DNA from: Blastococcus tunisiensis
GTDB lineage: Bacteria; Actinomycetota; Actinomycetes; Mycobacteriales; Geodermatophilaceae
Assembly: GCF_900112815.1 (NCBI RefSeq)
Contig: NZ_FOND01000003.1
Span: 62,001 to 126,000, forward strand
Direction: 5' to 3'
DNA: 64,000 nt
Part shown: piece after piece, positions 55,072 through 63,713 of the stretch
Layout of the letters: each line of letters begins with the position of its first letter
Position numbering within the stretch: the stretch's first letter is position 1
Position numbers and translations under genes: made by a program
The notes under the pieces: generated by a model
What the model was told of the DNA's origin: nothing
The model's database searches: none
The model's input: only the letters and a program-made list of their open reading frames with translations

Positions 55072-56694
55072 ATGACCGTGCCCGAGACGATGCTGGACCT
55101 ACTCCGCAGCAGTGCGGCATCGCACGGGTCCGCCGAGGCGCTGCGCATGTGCGACGGCGACGAGCACGTGACGTACGAGGAACTCCTGGCCCGCGTCGAG
55201 ACCGTCGCCGCCGGGTTGCACGCCGCCGGGTTCCGGCGCGGGGACAGCATCGCCTTGTGGCTGCCCAGCAGCATCGAGTGGGTCGTCCTCGAGTTCGCCG
55301 CGGCGGGGCTCGGCATCCTGGTCGTCCCGCTGAACACGCGGTACAAGCCGGCCGAGGTGGCCCACCTGCTCGGCGTGGGACGCGCCGATGCGCTGATCTT
55401 CTCCCCGGGCTTCCACGACATCGACTTCGCCGGGATGGTCAGCGACGTTCTCGCCACCACCACCGACGAGGTCCGGGCCCGGCTCCGGCTGCTGGTGACG
55501 GTCGGCGACGACCTCCCGGCCGGCTTCGACACCAACGGCCGGACCGTCCTCCGCTTCGAGACCCTGATGGCCACGGAGGCCATCGACGTCCCGTGGGCGG
55601 GGCAGCCGGACGACCTCGTGAACGTCTTCGGCACGTCGGGCACGACGTCGTTCCCCAAGCTCGCCAGCCAGGACCAGAAGACGATCGTGCGGCACGCGCG
55701 CACCGCCGCGCGGGCGCTGCACCTGGGTCCGGCGGACCGCATGCTGTGCTTCCTGCCGTTCTGCGGCACGTTCGGATTCGTCGCCCTCATGGCGACCCTG
55801 GCAGGTGGCGGCCGGGCGGTCGTGCAACCGGTGTACACCCACGACACCGCCGTCGAGGTCGTCCGCACCCACGGCGTCACGGTGCTGCTCTCCACCGAGG
55901 CGATCGTCCGGGGCATGTTCGCCGCCCCCGGCGCCGGTCCGGACGCGTTCGCGACGTGGAACCGCGGCGTGGTCGCCGGGGTGAACGTGCGCGACCTCAT
56001 CGACCGGGCGGCAGCGTGGGACCTCACGCTGTTCAACGTGTACGGCTCCTCGGAACTGTTCGCCGTGATGGCGGTCTGGGACCCGACGGACCCGGCGCAC
56101 GTCCGCGCGATCCCCGGTGGCCGGCTGGTCGACGGCGACATCCACGTGCGGGTCGTCGAGCCCGGAACCGGGGAGCCGGTGCCGGAGGGCGAGCCGGGGG
56201 AGCTGCAGTTCAGCGGCTACAACGTGACGCGCGGCTACCTCTCCAACGAGAAGGCCAACGCCGCCGCGTTCACCGCCGACGGGTGGTACCGCTCGAACGA
56301 CCGAGGGCGTGTCCTGGAAGGCGGCCGCGCGTTCGAGTACCAGGCCCGGCTGGCCGACACTTTGCGCCTGCGCGGCTACCTGGTCAGCCCGGGGGAGATC
56401 GAGGAGTTCCTCGTCTCCGCCGAATCGGTCGCCGAGGCGCAGGTCGTCGGGGTCCGCGACGACTCCACCGGCGACGACCGCGCGGTCGCCTTCGTCAAGG
56501 CCGCTCCTGGTTCGTCGCCCGACCCCGAACAGCTGCGGGCGGCCTGCCGGGAGTCCCTGGCCGGTTGGAAGATCCCCGACGTGATCGTGCTCGTCGAGAG
56601 CTATCCGACGACGCCGAGCGCCAACGGGGAGAAGGTCCAGAAGGTCCGGCTGCGTGAGATGGCAGTCGAGGCGCTCCTCGCCAAGCAGGGCTGA
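55072..56694 (+). CDS. AMP-forming acyl-CoA synthetase
   Basis: The 540-residue ligase starts at ATG 55072 with GGAGG upstream. The adenylation core has P-loop FGTSGTTSFPKLA, FNVYGSSELFAVM, ELQFSGYNVTRGYLSNEKANAAAFTADGWYRSNDRG, and the C-terminal Lys motif PSANGEKVQK. The hinge motif reads LADTLRLRGYLVSPGEIEE. It activates a carboxylic acid to acyl-CoA; a branched or dicarboxylic substrate is suggested by the genes around it. It is the first enzyme gene after the importer. Confidence 0.9.
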   Translation: MTVPETMLDLLRSSAASHGSAEALRMCDGDEHVTYEELLARVETVAAGLHAAGFRRGDSIALWLPSSIEWVVLEFAAAGLGILVVPLNTRYKPAEVAHLLGVGRADALIFSPGFHDIDFAGMVSDVLATTTDEVRARLRLLVTVGDDLPAGFDTNGRTVLRFETLMATEAIDVPWAGQPDDLVNVFGTSGTTSFPKLASQDQKTIVRHARTAARALHLGPADRMLCFLPFCGTFGFVALMATLAGGGRAVVQPVYTHDTAVEVVRTHGVTVLLSTEAIVRGMFAAPGAGPDAFATWNRGVVAGVNVRDLIDRAAAWDLTLFNVYGSSELFAVMAVWDPTDPAHVRAIPGGRLVDGDIHVRVVEPGTGEPVPEGEPGELQFSGYNVTRGYLSNEKANAAAFTADGWYRSNDRGRVLEGGRAFEYQARLADTLRLRGYLVSPGEIEEFLVSAESVAEAQVVGVRDDSTGDDRAVAFVKAAPGSSPDPEQLRAACRESLAGWKIPDVIVLVESYPTTPSANGEKVQKVRLREMAVEALLAKQG

Positions 56695-56762
56695 CCGGGT
56701 CCGTCCCGAGTCGGCCGCCACCGTCCGTCCGCCGGTCACCCGGCACCGAGAAAGGCATCGCC

Positions 56763-57569
56763 GTGAGCCCGAGAAGTCTTCCTCCAGTGCGGTCCGACAT
56801 CGCCTGGAGCAACGCCGAGACGATCGTCATCCGCGGTCACGACCTGGTCGAGGAACTGCTGGGGAAGGTGAGCCTCGGCGATTTCGGCTTCCTCGAGCTG
56901 TTCCACCGGCTGCCCGACGAGTCGGAGTCGGTCGTGTTCAACGCGATGCTGGTGAGCCTCGCGGAGCACGGCATGACGGCGAACGCGATGGTGGCGCGAC
57001 TGACGTACCTGGGTGCGCCGGAGTCGCTGCAGGGTGCCGTCGCGGCCGGCCTCATGGGCCTGGGCACGACCTTCGTCGGGACCATCGAGGGCACCGCGAA
57101 GATGCTCCAGGGGGTCTCCGGGGACGACGCCTGGCGCACCGACGACGCCGCGCTGGAGGAGCTGGCGACCGGGATCGCCGAGGGCTTCGTGACCGCCCGC
57201 ACGCCGGTCCCGGGCATCGGTCATCCGATCCACAAACCGGTCGACCCGCGAGCGGAGAAGCTCTTCCGGCTGGCCCGCGAGCACGGGCTGGACGACGCCT
57301 ACGAGCGCCTGCTCCGGGCCGTCAAGGCCGTCGCCGAGGACCGGCTGAACCGCGAGCTGCCGATCAACGTCACCGGTGCGATCGGGGCGCTCGCCACCAC
57401 CATGGGCCTGCGCTGGGAGGTCAGCCGCGGCCTCGGTGTGATGGCCCGCGCCGTCGGTCTCGTCGGGCACATCCTCGAGGAGCTCGACCAGCCGATCGCG
57501 CGGACGGTTCAGCACGAGACCGAGAGGACGGCGTCCGCGCACCTGGTGGAGGGGAACTCCCACGGCTGA
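56763..57569 (+). CDS. Citryl-CoA lyase-like protein (citrate-synthase fold)
   Basis: The 268-residue protein starts at GTG 56763. It has AEHGMTANAMVAR (first active His), GIGHPIHKPVDPRAEKLFRLA (second His, the DPR motif) and LPINVTGAIGALATTMGLRWEVSRGLGVMARAVGLVGHILEE. In citrate synthase and ATP-citrate lyase an Asp follows NV in the equivalent loop (NVDG); here it is NVTG. The fold cleaves or forms CoA esters of 3-hydroxy-3-carboxy acids. This variant may handle a substituted citryl-CoA or another thioester. It sits between the synthetase and an enoyl-CoA hydratase. Confidence 0.85.
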   Translation: MSPRSLPPVRSDIAWSNAETIVIRGHDLVEELLGKVSLGDFGFLELFHRLPDESESVVFNAMLVSLAEHGMTANAMVARLTYLGAPESLQGAVAAGLMGLGTTFVGTIEGTAKMLQGVSGDDAWRTDDAALEELATGIAEGFVTARTPVPGIGHPIHKPVDPRAEKLFRLAREHGLDDAYERLLRAVKAVAEDRLNRELPINVTGAIGALATTMGLRWEVSRGLGVMARAVGLVGHILEELDQPIARTVQHETERTASAHLVEGNSHG

Positions 57570-57654
57570 GAACCCGGGGCCCGCGGCGAACGGCCGGCCG
57601 GACGAGGCCCCTCCCGAGGACGACCACGTCGTCGTCACGACGTCATCGGACGGC

Positions 57655-58398
57655 GTGCGGACCCTCCGGCTGAACCGACCGGCGTCGCGCAATGCGCTGA
57701 GCGTTCCGCTCCGGGCGGCGCTCATGGCCGCCCTGGCCGGGGCCGCTGCTGATCCGGATGTCCGCTGCGTGATCCTCCGTGGTGACCAGCGCGCGTTCTG
57801 CGCCGGCGGTGACGTGAAGAGCATGGACCCGTCCGAGGCCCCGCTGGCCACGGTGCGCCGGATGGACGCCGCCGGGGCCATGGTCCGGGCGGTGTACGAC
57901 CTGCCGAAGCCCGTGATCGCGGCGGTCGAGGGCCCGGCGGTGGGCGCCGGCTTCAGCCTCGCGCTGGCCAGCGACATCGTGATCGCGTCGGACAGCGCGA
58001 CGTTCGGCGCGGCGTTCGTCAAGCGTGGCCTCGTGCCGGACACCGGGCTCAGCTACCTGCTGGCCCGGTCGATCGGGGTGGCCCGGACCAAGTACCTGGT
58101 CATGACCGGCGAGATGTTCGGCGCCGAGGCCGCGGAGGCGATGGGCATCGTCGCGGTCCGCTGCGGGACGGCGGAGTTCGAGGACCGGCTGGCCGCCCTG
58201 GCGTCGAGCCTGGCGGCGGGAGCGACCGGCGCCCTCGGCATGGCCAAGCGGATGCTCAACCGGGCGCTGGAGACCGACCTGGAGTCGGCTCTCACTCTCG
58301 AGGCCTTCGGCCAGGCCGTGGCGCGCACCACCGAGGACCACAAGGCGAGCGTGCGCAGCTTCAAGGCCAAGGAGCCGCCGCACTTCACCGGCCGCTGA
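57655..58398 (+). CDS. Enoyl-CoA hydratase/isomerase family protein (start uncertain)
   Basis: The crotonase fold is clear: TLRLNRPASRNALSV, FCAGGDVKSM (oxyanion hole), ALASDIVIASDSATFGAAFVKRGLVPDTG and GMAKRMLNRALETDLESALTLE. GTG 57655 is the first ordinary start in frame, but the usual first strand (HVVVTTSSDG) lies upstream. Between a stop at 57439 and that GTG the frame contains no ATG, GTG or TTG. ACG 57562 follows a strong GGAGGGG (57548-57554) by 7 nt and may be used. Metabolic role: hydration or C-C cleavage of an acyl-CoA. Confidence 0.85.
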   Translation: MRTLRLNRPASRNALSVPLRAALMAALAGAAADPDVRCVILRGDQRAFCAGGDVKSMDPSEAPLATVRRMDAAGAMVRAVYDLPKPVIAAVEGPAVGAGFSLALASDIVIASDSATFGAAFVKRGLVPDTGLSYLLARSIGVARTKYLVMTGEMFGAEAAEAMGIVAVRCGTAEFEDRLAALASSLAAGATGALGMAKRMLNRALETDLESALTLEAFGQAVARTTEDHKASVRSFKAKEPPHFTGR

Positions 58399-58453
58399 CC
58401 CGGCGACTGGACGCGGGCCGGGGGTCCCGGAACGGACGAGAGGGAGGCACGAC

Positions 58454-59521
58454 GTGGTGCAGCAGACGGCCCTACCCGCGGAGATGGACGCCGTGCGCCT
58501 CTCGGCGTTCGGCCCCCCGGAGGTGCTCGTGCCCGAACGGGTGCCGACGCCTCTGCCGGGAGACCAGGACGTCGTCATCGAGATGGCGTACTGCGGCATC
58601 TGCCGGCACGACGTGCTCAGCCGGCAGGGCGCGTTCCCGACCGTCCATCCGCCGATCACCCCCGGGCACCAGATCAGCGGGCACGTGGTGGCCGCCGGCG
58701 CCGACGTCCCGCCCGGTCTGCTCGACCGGCCGGTCACCACGATGCTGACGGTCGGCTGCGGGCACTGCCCGGCCTGCCTGGCCGGCGACCCCGCCAACTG
58801 CGCCACCGGCAGGCCCGCCTTCCTGGGCGACGACCGCGACGGCGGCTACGCCGAGTACGTCACCGTTCCGCACCACGCGGTCGTCCCGTTGCCCGACGGG
58901 ATGGACCTCCTGCAGGCGGCCGTCGTGAACTGCACCCTCGGCACGGCCTACCACGCGATGGTGCGGGGCGGTTTCGCGGCGGGGGAGACCGTCGTGGTCA
59001 CCGGCGCCAGCGGCGGGGTGGGCATCCACGCGGTGAAGCTGCTCGCGCACGCCGGCGTCCGGGTCCTGGCCGTCACGTCGCGGGAGGCGAAGGCGCCACT
59101 GCTGCGCACGGTCGGCGCGGCCGAGGTGATCGTGGCCCCCGATCTCGAGTTCGCGAAGCCCGTGCGGGAGCTGACCGGCGGTGCGCGCGCCGACGGCGTC
59201 CTGGACATCGTCGGCTCGCGCAGCCTGAACGAGTCGCTGCGCGCGCTGCGTGACGGCGGGCGCGTGGTGGTCCTCGGGAACGTCGACGGTGGGTCCACCA
59301 CCGTGAAGCCGGCGCTGCTCATCCTGCGCGAGCTGTCGATCCTCGGCACGCGGTCGGCCACGAAGGCCGAGCTGGCGGCCGTGCTCGACCTCGTGTCGTC
59401 CGGTCGGATCGAGGTCGAGGTCGGCGGTGTCTTCCCGTTCCGCGAGGCCGCGCGGGCGCACGCCGCGATGGAGGACGGCGGGCTCGAGGGCCGAGCCGTG
59501 CTCACGATGCCCGGCTCCTGA
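58454..59521 (+). CDS. Zinc-type alcohol dehydrogenase/quinone reductase family
   Basis: The 355-residue medium-chain dehydrogenase starts at GTG 58454 after GAGGGAGG. Structural zinc cysteines are in CGHCPACLAGDPANC, and the catalytic Cys is in CGICRHD. The usual GHE is GHQ (PGHQISGHVV), so the third ligand changed. The NAD(P) site is VTGASGGVGIHAVKLL. It could oxidise a hydroxyacid or aldehyde intermediate. The gene is followed by an enoyl-CoA hydratase after 76 bp. Confidence 0.87.
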   Translation: MVQQTALPAEMDAVRLSAFGPPEVLVPERVPTPLPGDQDVVIEMAYCGICRHDVLSRQGAFPTVHPPITPGHQISGHVVAAGADVPPGLLDRPVTTMLTVGCGHCPACLAGDPANCATGRPAFLGDDRDGGYAEYVTVPHHAVVPLPDGMDLLQAAVVNCTLGTAYHAMVRGGFAAGETVVVTGASGGVGIHAVKLLAHAGVRVLAVTSREAKAPLLRTVGAAEVIVAPDLEFAKPVRELTGGARADGVLDIVGSRSLNESLRALRDGGRVVVLGNVDGGSTTVKPALLILRELSILGTRSATKAELAAVLDLVSSGRIEVEVGGVFPFREAARAHAAMEDGGLEGRAVLTMPGS

Positions 59522-59597
59522 GCCCGCAGCACCAGTCGTCACGAGTCATCCCGGCCGCCGATCGCGCGAGCCGTTCGTCCGATGAGAGGAAGCGAAG

Positions 59598-60401
59598 ATG
59601 GCACAGCAGGAGAGCGGCGCAACGGGGTCGCGCGTCCGCGTCGAGGAGCACGGTCCCTACGTCCGAGTCGTCACCATCGACAACCCCCCGGTCAACGCGC
59701 TGGACAGCGCCGCCTACCAGCAGCTCCTGCAGGCGTTCGAGGAGATCTCGGTGTCGAAGGACGTGCGCGCGGTGGTGCTCACCGCCGCCGGCCAGAGGGC
59801 GTTCTGCGCGGGCACCGACATCCGCGACTTCGGTCACCAGCACCTCGATGAGCCGCTCGAGCCGGTGCGTCACTCCAAGCTGGTCAAGAGCGTCTTCGAC
59901 GCGATCTGGGACTGCCCCGTCCCGGTCATCGCGTGCATCAACGGCCCGGCGATGGGAGCTGGGGTCGGGCTCGCGTCGTCCTGCGACGTCATCATCGCCG
60001 CCGACGACGCCGTCCTGGCGCTCCCGGAGATCAACGTCGGCGTTCTGGGCGGTGCGCGCGCACTGGCCCGGCTGGTTCCTCCACAGCGGGTCCGGCTGAT
60101 GATGTACACGGGCCGGCGCATCCCGTTCAGCGACCTTGTGCCGTACGGATCCGTCCTGGCCACGGTGCCGGTCGACGACCTGCTGAAGACCGGCCTCGAG
60201 CTGGCCACGGAGATCGCCGGAAAGAGCCCGACCGCGATCCGGTTGGCGAAGAAGGGCCTCACCCACCTGGAGGTCGCCGACCTCAGCCCCAGCGACGGCT
60301 ACAAGTACGAGCAGTCGCTCACCGAGCAGCTGGCGCACCACCCGGACGCCGCCCGCGCCGCCGCCGCCTTCTTCGAGGGCAAGACCGCAGTCTTCGACTG
60401 A
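59598..60401 (+). CDS. Enoyl-CoA hydratase/isomerase family protein
   Basis: The 267-residue crotonase starts at ATG 59598 with AGAGGAAG upstream. It has IDNPPVNALDSAAYQQLL, FCAGTDIRDFG, INGPAMGAGVGLASSCDVIIAADDAVLALPEINVGVLGGARAL and SPTAIRLAKKGL. The length and sequence are typical of catabolic enoyl-CoA hydratases. It is followed 8 bp later by the ADP-forming synthetase subunit gene. Confidence 0.92.
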   Translation: MAQQESGATGSRVRVEEHGPYVRVVTIDNPPVNALDSAAYQQLLQAFEEISVSKDVRAVVLTAAGQRAFCAGTDIRDFGHQHLDEPLEPVRHSKLVKSVFDAIWDCPVPVIACINGPAMGAGVGLASSCDVIIAADDAVLALPEINVGVLGGARALARLVPPQRVRLMMYTGRRIPFSDLVPYGSVLATVPVDDLLKTGLELATEIAGKSPTAIRLAKKGLTHLEVADLSPSDGYKYEQSLTEQLAHHPDAARAAAAFFEGKTAVFD

Positions 60402-60409
60402 GGGACCCG

Positions 60410-61837
60410 ATGACCATCGAGGAGAGCGGCACCGACATGGATCTGTTGCGGACGGTGTTCCGCCCGTCGTCGATCGCGCTGATCGGGGCGTCGGAGACCC
60501 CGACGAAGCTCATCACCTACCGGCCCATCGAGTACCTCCGGCGCTACGGGTACGCCGGTGGGATCTACCCGGTCAACCCGAAGTACGAGTCGGTGCAGGG
60601 GCTGCCGGCCTACGCGACGGTGGGCGCCGCCCCGGCGCCGCCCGAGATGGTGATCGTCGCGCTGCCGCGCCAACACGTGCTGGCCGCCCTCGAGGAGTGC
60701 GCCGCGGTGGGCACGAAGGTCGCCATCGTGTACTCCTCCGGGTTCGCGGAGGTGCCCGACGGCGTCGGCCTCCAGCAGGAGGTCGCCGACCTGTCCCGGC
60801 GCACCGGCCTGCGGGTGATCGGCCCGAACTGCCAGGGGATCGCCAACCTGGCCGAGGGGGTGTTCCCCTGCTTCTCGACCGCGTTCGCGACGGACGCTCC
60901 CGAGAGCGGGCGGGCCGCCATCATCTCCCAGTCGGGCGCGGTCGCCGCGATGATCTACAACTCGTGGACGGCCGTCGGTGGGGGCGCCAAGTACTGGGCG
61001 TCGACCGGCAACGAGGCGGACCTGACGGTGGCGCAGCTCGCCCGTGCCGCCGTGGAGGACCCGGACGTCGACCAGCTGCTGCTCTACCTGGAGAGCGTCC
61101 GGGACGCCGAGGTGCTCAGCGCGCTCGCCGACCGAGCGGCGGAGCTGGGCAAGCAGGTCGTCCTCTACCGGTCCACCCGGTCGGAGCACGGCTGGGCGGC
61201 GGCCGGGCGGCACACCGGGGCCGGCGCGACGGGCTCCGACCGGCTCGCCGACACGGTGCCCGGGGGTACGCACCTGCTGCACGCCGACTCGCTCGACGAG
61301 CTGATCGCCCTCGCGCAGGTGGGGCGATGCGGCAAGCCGGTCGCCGGCCCCAGGATGGCCGTGATCAGCAACTCCGGCGGCCTCGGCGTGATGACGGCGG
61401 ACGCGGCGACGGCCGCGGGGTTCACCCTCGAGGACCTCACCCCGGGCAACCGCGACGCGCTGGCCACGCTCCTGCCCGGCTTCGCATCGGTGCAGAACCC
61501 GGTCGACGTGACGGCGCAGCTGCTCAACGACCCGGCTCTGCTCGAGTCCGCGCTGCCGGTGATGCTCAGCGACACCGGGGTCGACGCGCTCGTGGTCGCT
61601 CTCGGTGCGGTCGGCGACGGCTACGACGTGGAGCAGATCTGCCGGGACGTGCTGCGCGCGCACGAGGAGTCGAGCAAACCGGTCGCCGTCGTGTGGGTCG
61701 GCAGCCGGATCGATGTCCGTCGCCGGCTCGGAGCCGCCGGGGTGCCGGTGTTCACGAGCGTCACCGAAACGGTCGCCGCCCTGGCCCGGCAGCGGGACGC
61801 CGCGCTCCGGGCGCCGGCAACCGTGGGACGGGGGTGA
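60410..61837 (+). CDS. ADP-forming acyl-CoA synthetase alpha-type (CoA-binding) protein
   Basis: The 475-residue protein starts at ATG 60410. It has the CoA-binding domain (SSIALIGASETPTKLITYRPIEYLRRYGYAGGIYPVNPKYE), two succinyl-CoA-ligase-like domains (IISQSGAVAAMIYN, WASTGNEADLTVAQLARAAVEDPDV) and a His in AGRHTGAGATG that corresponds to the phospho-His site. The ATP-grasp beta domain is missing and no gene for it follows. It may use a beta subunit encoded elsewhere, or act as a CoA-transfer or regulatory protein. The next gene overlaps (GTGA). Confidence 0.85.
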   Translation: MTIEESGTDMDLLRTVFRPSSIALIGASETPTKLITYRPIEYLRRYGYAGGIYPVNPKYESVQGLPAYATVGAAPAPPEMVIVALPRQHVLAALEECAAVGTKVAIVYSSGFAEVPDGVGLQQEVADLSRRTGLRVIGPNCQGIANLAEGVFPCFSTAFATDAPESGRAAIISQSGAVAAMIYNSWTAVGGGAKYWASTGNEADLTVAQLARAAVEDPDVDQLLLYLESVRDAEVLSALADRAAELGKQVVLYRSTRSEHGWAAAGRHTGAGATGSDRLADTVPGGTHLLHADSLDELIALAQVGRCGKPVAGPRMAVISNSGGLGVMTADAATAAGFTLEDLTPGNRDALATLLPGFASVQNPVDVTAQLLNDPALLESALPVMLSDTGVDALVVALGAVGDGYDVEQICRDVLRAHEESSKPVAVVWVGSRIDVRRRLGAAGVPVFTSVTETVAALARQRDAALRAPATVGRG

Positions 61838-62325
61838 GTCCCGTGCGTCCCTTCGAGCCCTACTACTTCGAGGACCTCTCGGTCGGGCAGGAGTTCGAGA
61901 CGGCCCGGCGGACGGTCACCGAGACCGACCTGATGGTCTTCGCGATGCTGTCCAGCGACTGGAACGCCGTGCACACCGACGCACTGGCGGCGGGGGACTC
62001 CGAGTTCGGCGGGCGGATCGTGCACGGAGCCCTCGGCCTCATGATCACCACCGGTCTCGTGCAGCGCTCCGGCATGTTCGAAGGCTCGGCGGTCGCCCTC
62101 CTCGGCTTCTCGGGCTGGGCCTTCGACCGGCCGTTGCGGGTGGGGGACACCGTCTTCACCCGCCTGCGGATCGCAGGTCTGCGTCGCACCAGCCGGGGAG
62201 ACCGGGGGGTCATCAACCGCGAGCTCGAGCTGATCAACCAGGACGGCGACGTCGTCCAGCACGGCCGCAGCGACTTCATGGTGCGCTGCCGGGACGCCGG
62301 AGAGCTACCTGCACCGACCGGATAG
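61834..62325 (+). CDS. MaoC-type acyl-CoA hydratase
   Basis: The 163-residue hotdog protein starts at GTG 61834, overlapping the previous stop. YYFEDLSVGQEFETARRTVTETDLMVFAMLSSDWNAVHTDALAAGDSEFGGRIVHGALGLMITTGL holds the hydratase Asp/His positions. It hydrates a trans-2-enoyl-CoA. It is the last gene of the LIV-to-MaoC run before the separate promoter at 62353. Confidence 0.9.
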   Translation: MSPVRPFEPYYFEDLSVGQEFETARRTVTETDLMVFAMLSSDWNAVHTDALAAGDSEFGGRIVHGALGLMITTGLVQRSGMFEGSAVALLGFSGWAFDRPLRVGDTVFTRLRIAGLRRTSRGDRGVINRELELINQDGDVVQHGRSDFMVRCRDAGELPAPTG

Positions 62326-62352
62326 GCGACCTCGGGAAAGCGCCGGAGGTCG

Positions 62353-62382
62353 TTGACGGACGCTAAATGTCTGACATATATT
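62353..62382 (+). promoter_or_regulatory. Strong promoter with an embedded TGTCTGACA palindrome
   Basis: TTGACG (62353-62358) and TATATT (62377-62382) are spaced by 18 bp. The 11-bp palindrome ATGTCTGACAT (62367-62377) lies between and over the -10, the classic position for a repressor. A GntR-like match occurs at 46303-46311. Confidence 0.65.
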
Positions 62383-62423
62383 CGTCCCGTCGCGGACACC
62401 GAGACGGGGAAGTCTCACGCTCG

Positions 62424-63713
62424 ATGCAGCGGTTCGCGACCGGAGACGAGAGGCATGGGCTGACGGTGACGGCTGACGGCGGCAACGGGCATCCCTCGCC
62501 GGGGAGCCCGGTGCTCGAGGGCATCCGGGTGCTGGACCTGACCCAGCAGCTGTCGGGTCCCTACGCGGGGATGATCCTGGCCGACCTCGGAGCCGACGTC
62601 ATCAAGGTGGAGGCGCCGCACCGGCCGGACCCCGCCCGCGTGGTTCCCGGCCAGCGCGTCGGCGGGCACAGCTCCTACTACCTGAGCCTGAACCGGAACA
62701 AGCGCAGCATCGCCCTCGACCTCAAGGATCCCTGCGACCACGAGGCGTTCATGCGGCTGGTCGAGGAGTCCAACGTCGTCCTGGACAACTTCCGGCCGGG
62801 GGTCACGACACGACTCGGTGTCGACCGCGCCGCCCTCGAGGCGCGCAACCCGGCGATCGTCACCTGCAGCGTGACCGGGTTCGGTGAGACCGGCCCGGAA
62901 CGGAACCGCCCGGCCTACGACTACCTCATGCAGGCTCTCGCCGGCTCGATGGGCCTCACCGGCGAGCCCGACGGGCCGCCCACCAAGTACGGCCTCTCGG
63001 TGGTCGACCACGTCGGCGGGCTGTTCGCGGTCATCGGGGTCCTGGGGAGCTTGCTCGGCCGGCGTGATCCGCAGGCGCCCGGCCGGCACGTCGACGTGTC
63101 GCTCCTGGACAGCCATCTGTCGATGTTGTCATACGTGGCCGCCGACCTCCTGGCCGGCGGTGAGCCGCCGGTGCGCCAACGACTGTCCTCCCATCCGAGG
63201 GCCGTGGCGGCCCGGGTCTACCGCACCGCCGACGGCTGGGTGGTCCTCATGCCCCTCGCCGAGCACTTCTGGCCCCGGCTGTGCGCCGTTCTCGGCGCCG
63301 ACGAGCTCGCGGACGACCCGCAGTTCGTCGACGCCGAGGCCCGCCTCGCACATCGCGACGAGCTCTTCGCGATCCTCGAACCGCTCGTGGCATCGCGTAC
63401 CACCGCCGAGTGGATGGACCTCATGGTCGCCGCCGACGTCCCGGCCGCGCCGGTCCAGTCTGTCGCCGAGGCCATCGCGATGCCCCAGACGACCGCCCGC
63501 GAGATGGTGGTCGAGCTCGCGCACCCGGCGTACGGCGCCTACCGCGCCATGGGCAATCCGGTGAAGATCTCCGCGTCCGGACCCGCGCTGGTGCGCGGCG
63601 CACCGGAGCTCGGCGAGCACAACGGCGAGATCCTGCACGCCCGTGGGATCCCGGTGCACGACCGGGCGACGCCGTGCCTCCCCGTCGAGCTCCCCGCCGT
63701 GGCCGAGCAGTGA
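62424..63713 (+). CDS. Class III (CaiB/BaiF) CoA-transferase
   Basis: The 429-residue enzyme starts at ATG 62424; an upstream ATG at 62367 is inside the promoter palindrome and is rejected. GIRVLDLTQQLSGPYAGMILADLGADVIKVEAPHR, SLNRNKRSIALDLKDP, IVTCSVTGFGETGPERNRPAYDYLMQALAGSMGLTGEPDGPPTKYG (Asp site) and DVSLLDSHLSMLSY are CaiB/BaiF motifs. It has its own promoter, suggesting regulation separate from the importer run. Confidence 0.93.
   Translation: MQRFATGDERHGLTVTADGGNGHPSPGSPVLEGIRVLDLTQQLSGPYAGMILADLGADVIKVEAPHRPDPARVVPGQRVGGHSSYYLSLNRNKRSIALDLKDPCDHEAFMRLVEESNVVLDNFRPGVTTRLGVDRAALEARNPAIVTCSVTGFGETGPERNRPAYDYLMQALAGSMGLTGEPDGPPTKYGLSVVDHVGGLFAVIGVLGSLLGRRDPQAPGRHVDVSLLDSHLSMLSYVAADLLAGGEPPVRQRLSSHPRAVAARVYRTADGWVVLMPLAEHFWPRLCAVLGADELADDPQFVDAEARLAHRDELFAILEPLVASRTTAEWMDLMVAADVPAAPVQSVAEAIAMPQTTAREMVVELAHPAYGAYRAMGNPVKISASGPALVRGAPELGEHNGEILHARGIPVHDRATPCLPVELPAVAEQ

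Noticed and set aside
62367-62423. Start of the CoA-transferase at ATG 62367
   Set aside because: That ATG lies within the promoter palindrome just before the -10; transcription would start after it.
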